Assembly (NCBI GenBank): GCA_900550765.1
Contig: URTC01000101.1
Location: forward strand, 1 to 6,485
Source of the DNA: an uncultured Clostridia bacterium
GTDB lineage: Bacteria; Bacillota; Clostridia; Christensenellales; QALW01
Direction: 5' to 3'
DNA: 6,485 bases
Shown here piece after piece: positions 6,274 to 6,485 of this stretch; positions within the stretch are counted from its first letter, which is position 1, and each line of letters begins with the position of its first letter. Below the pieces are notes generated by a model. It did no database searches, was not told the DNA's origin, and was given only the letters and a program-made list of their open reading frames with translations. The position numbers and the translations under genes were made by a program.

Positions 6274-6485
6274 ATGAAAGAAATACAGACGGATGTTCTT
6301 GTTTTAGGGGGCGGAACGGCCGGATGCTTTGCGGCGGTTGCTGCGGCTATAAATGGTGCCGAAACGTTAATAATTGATATGAACGGAATTCTTGGCGGTA
6401 CGATGACAGCGGGAAGAGTGAATTTTCCGGGCCTGTTTTTTGCCTGGGGAAAGCAGATTATTTCCGGTCCGTGCTGGGAAGCGGT
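6274..6485 (+). CDS. FAD-dependent oxidoreductase (PF12831-like), N-terminal fragment cut by window edge
   Basis: Seventy complete codons are present and the frame runs off the window. Seen: a Rossmann dinucleotide-binding start, strand DVLVLGGG with the GxGxxG-type loop GGGTAG (12-17), then an Ala-rich helix and an acidic end to strand two (LIID, Asp35) that would hold the FAD ribose. It continues with LGGTMTAG (40-47) and VNFPGLFFAWGKQ (49-61), a pattern I recognise from the FAD_oxidored family PF12831. Members are often found near glycoside hydrolases and sugar regulators in Firmicutes and Bacteroidetes; their substrates are mostly unknown. There is no signal peptide. A GGGAG binding site lies 4 bases before the ATG. 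It lies 51 bp after the AraC gene on the same strand, so it may be co-transcribed with it or controlled by it. The reaction and substrate cannot be told from this fragment. Confidence 0.85.
   Translation, partial: MKEIQTDVLVLGGGTAGCFAAVAAAINGAETLIIDMNGILGGTMTAGRVNFPGLFFAWGKQIISGPCWEA

Noticed and set aside
1..6485. tRNA, rRNA, CRISPR, insertion sequence or riboswitch
   Set aside because: No clover-leaf, conserved rRNA stretch, spaced repeats, transposase motifs or long leader was seen; all gaps between genes are shorter than 175 bases and are mostly accounted for by promoters and hairpins.

Overview
The window looks like a low-to-mid GC Gram-positive bacterium of the Clostridia type, perhaps a gut or rumen species. 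The basis is strong GGAGG-type ribosome binding sites, sigma-A-like promoters, a TTG start, and a divergent AraC regulator/GH2 glycosidase pair next to a PF12831-type oxidoreductase. This taxonomic placement is inference; no marker gene is present.

Layout, left to right. (1) Positions 1-1566, minus strand: an ABC exporter half-transporter, transmembrane domain fused to ATPase, cut at its C-terminus by the window edge. It has its own promoter and a hairpin in its leader. (2) Positions 1690-1983, minus strand: an unrecognised 97-residue protein with three predicted membrane segments and its own promoter. (3) Positions 2067-2099: a strong intrinsic terminator that closes the gene upstream of it. 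(4) Positions 2155-5307, minus strand: a full-length LacZ-type GH2 beta-galactosidase with both catalytic glutamates. (5) Positions 5308-5433: a compact divergent control region in which the proposed -35 boxes of the two outward promoters abut over a small dyad and a 21-bp-spaced direct repeat. (6) Positions 5434-6222, plus strand: an AraC-family regulator starting at TTG. (7) Positions 6274 to the window end, plus strand: the first 70 codons of a FAD-dependent oxidoreductase.

How they may work together: the regulator sits back to back with the glycosidase and is followed at 51 bp by the oxidoreductase. This is the usual shape of a local glycoside-utilisation module in which the AraC protein senses a sugar or glycoside and switches on the enzymes beside it. 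No secretion signal is visible on the beta-galactosidase, so hydrolysis is probably cytoplasmic and needs an importer not seen here. The ABC exporter and the small membrane protein are separated from the module by a terminator and by their own promoters, and probably belong to different functions.

Most of the window is ordinary. No RNA genes, mobile elements, CRISPR arrays or long repeats were seen. All gaps between genes are under 175 bp. The points most worth a second look are the oxidoreductase/GH2/AraC pairing, the charged C-terminal tail of the GH2 enzyme, and the shared control region.
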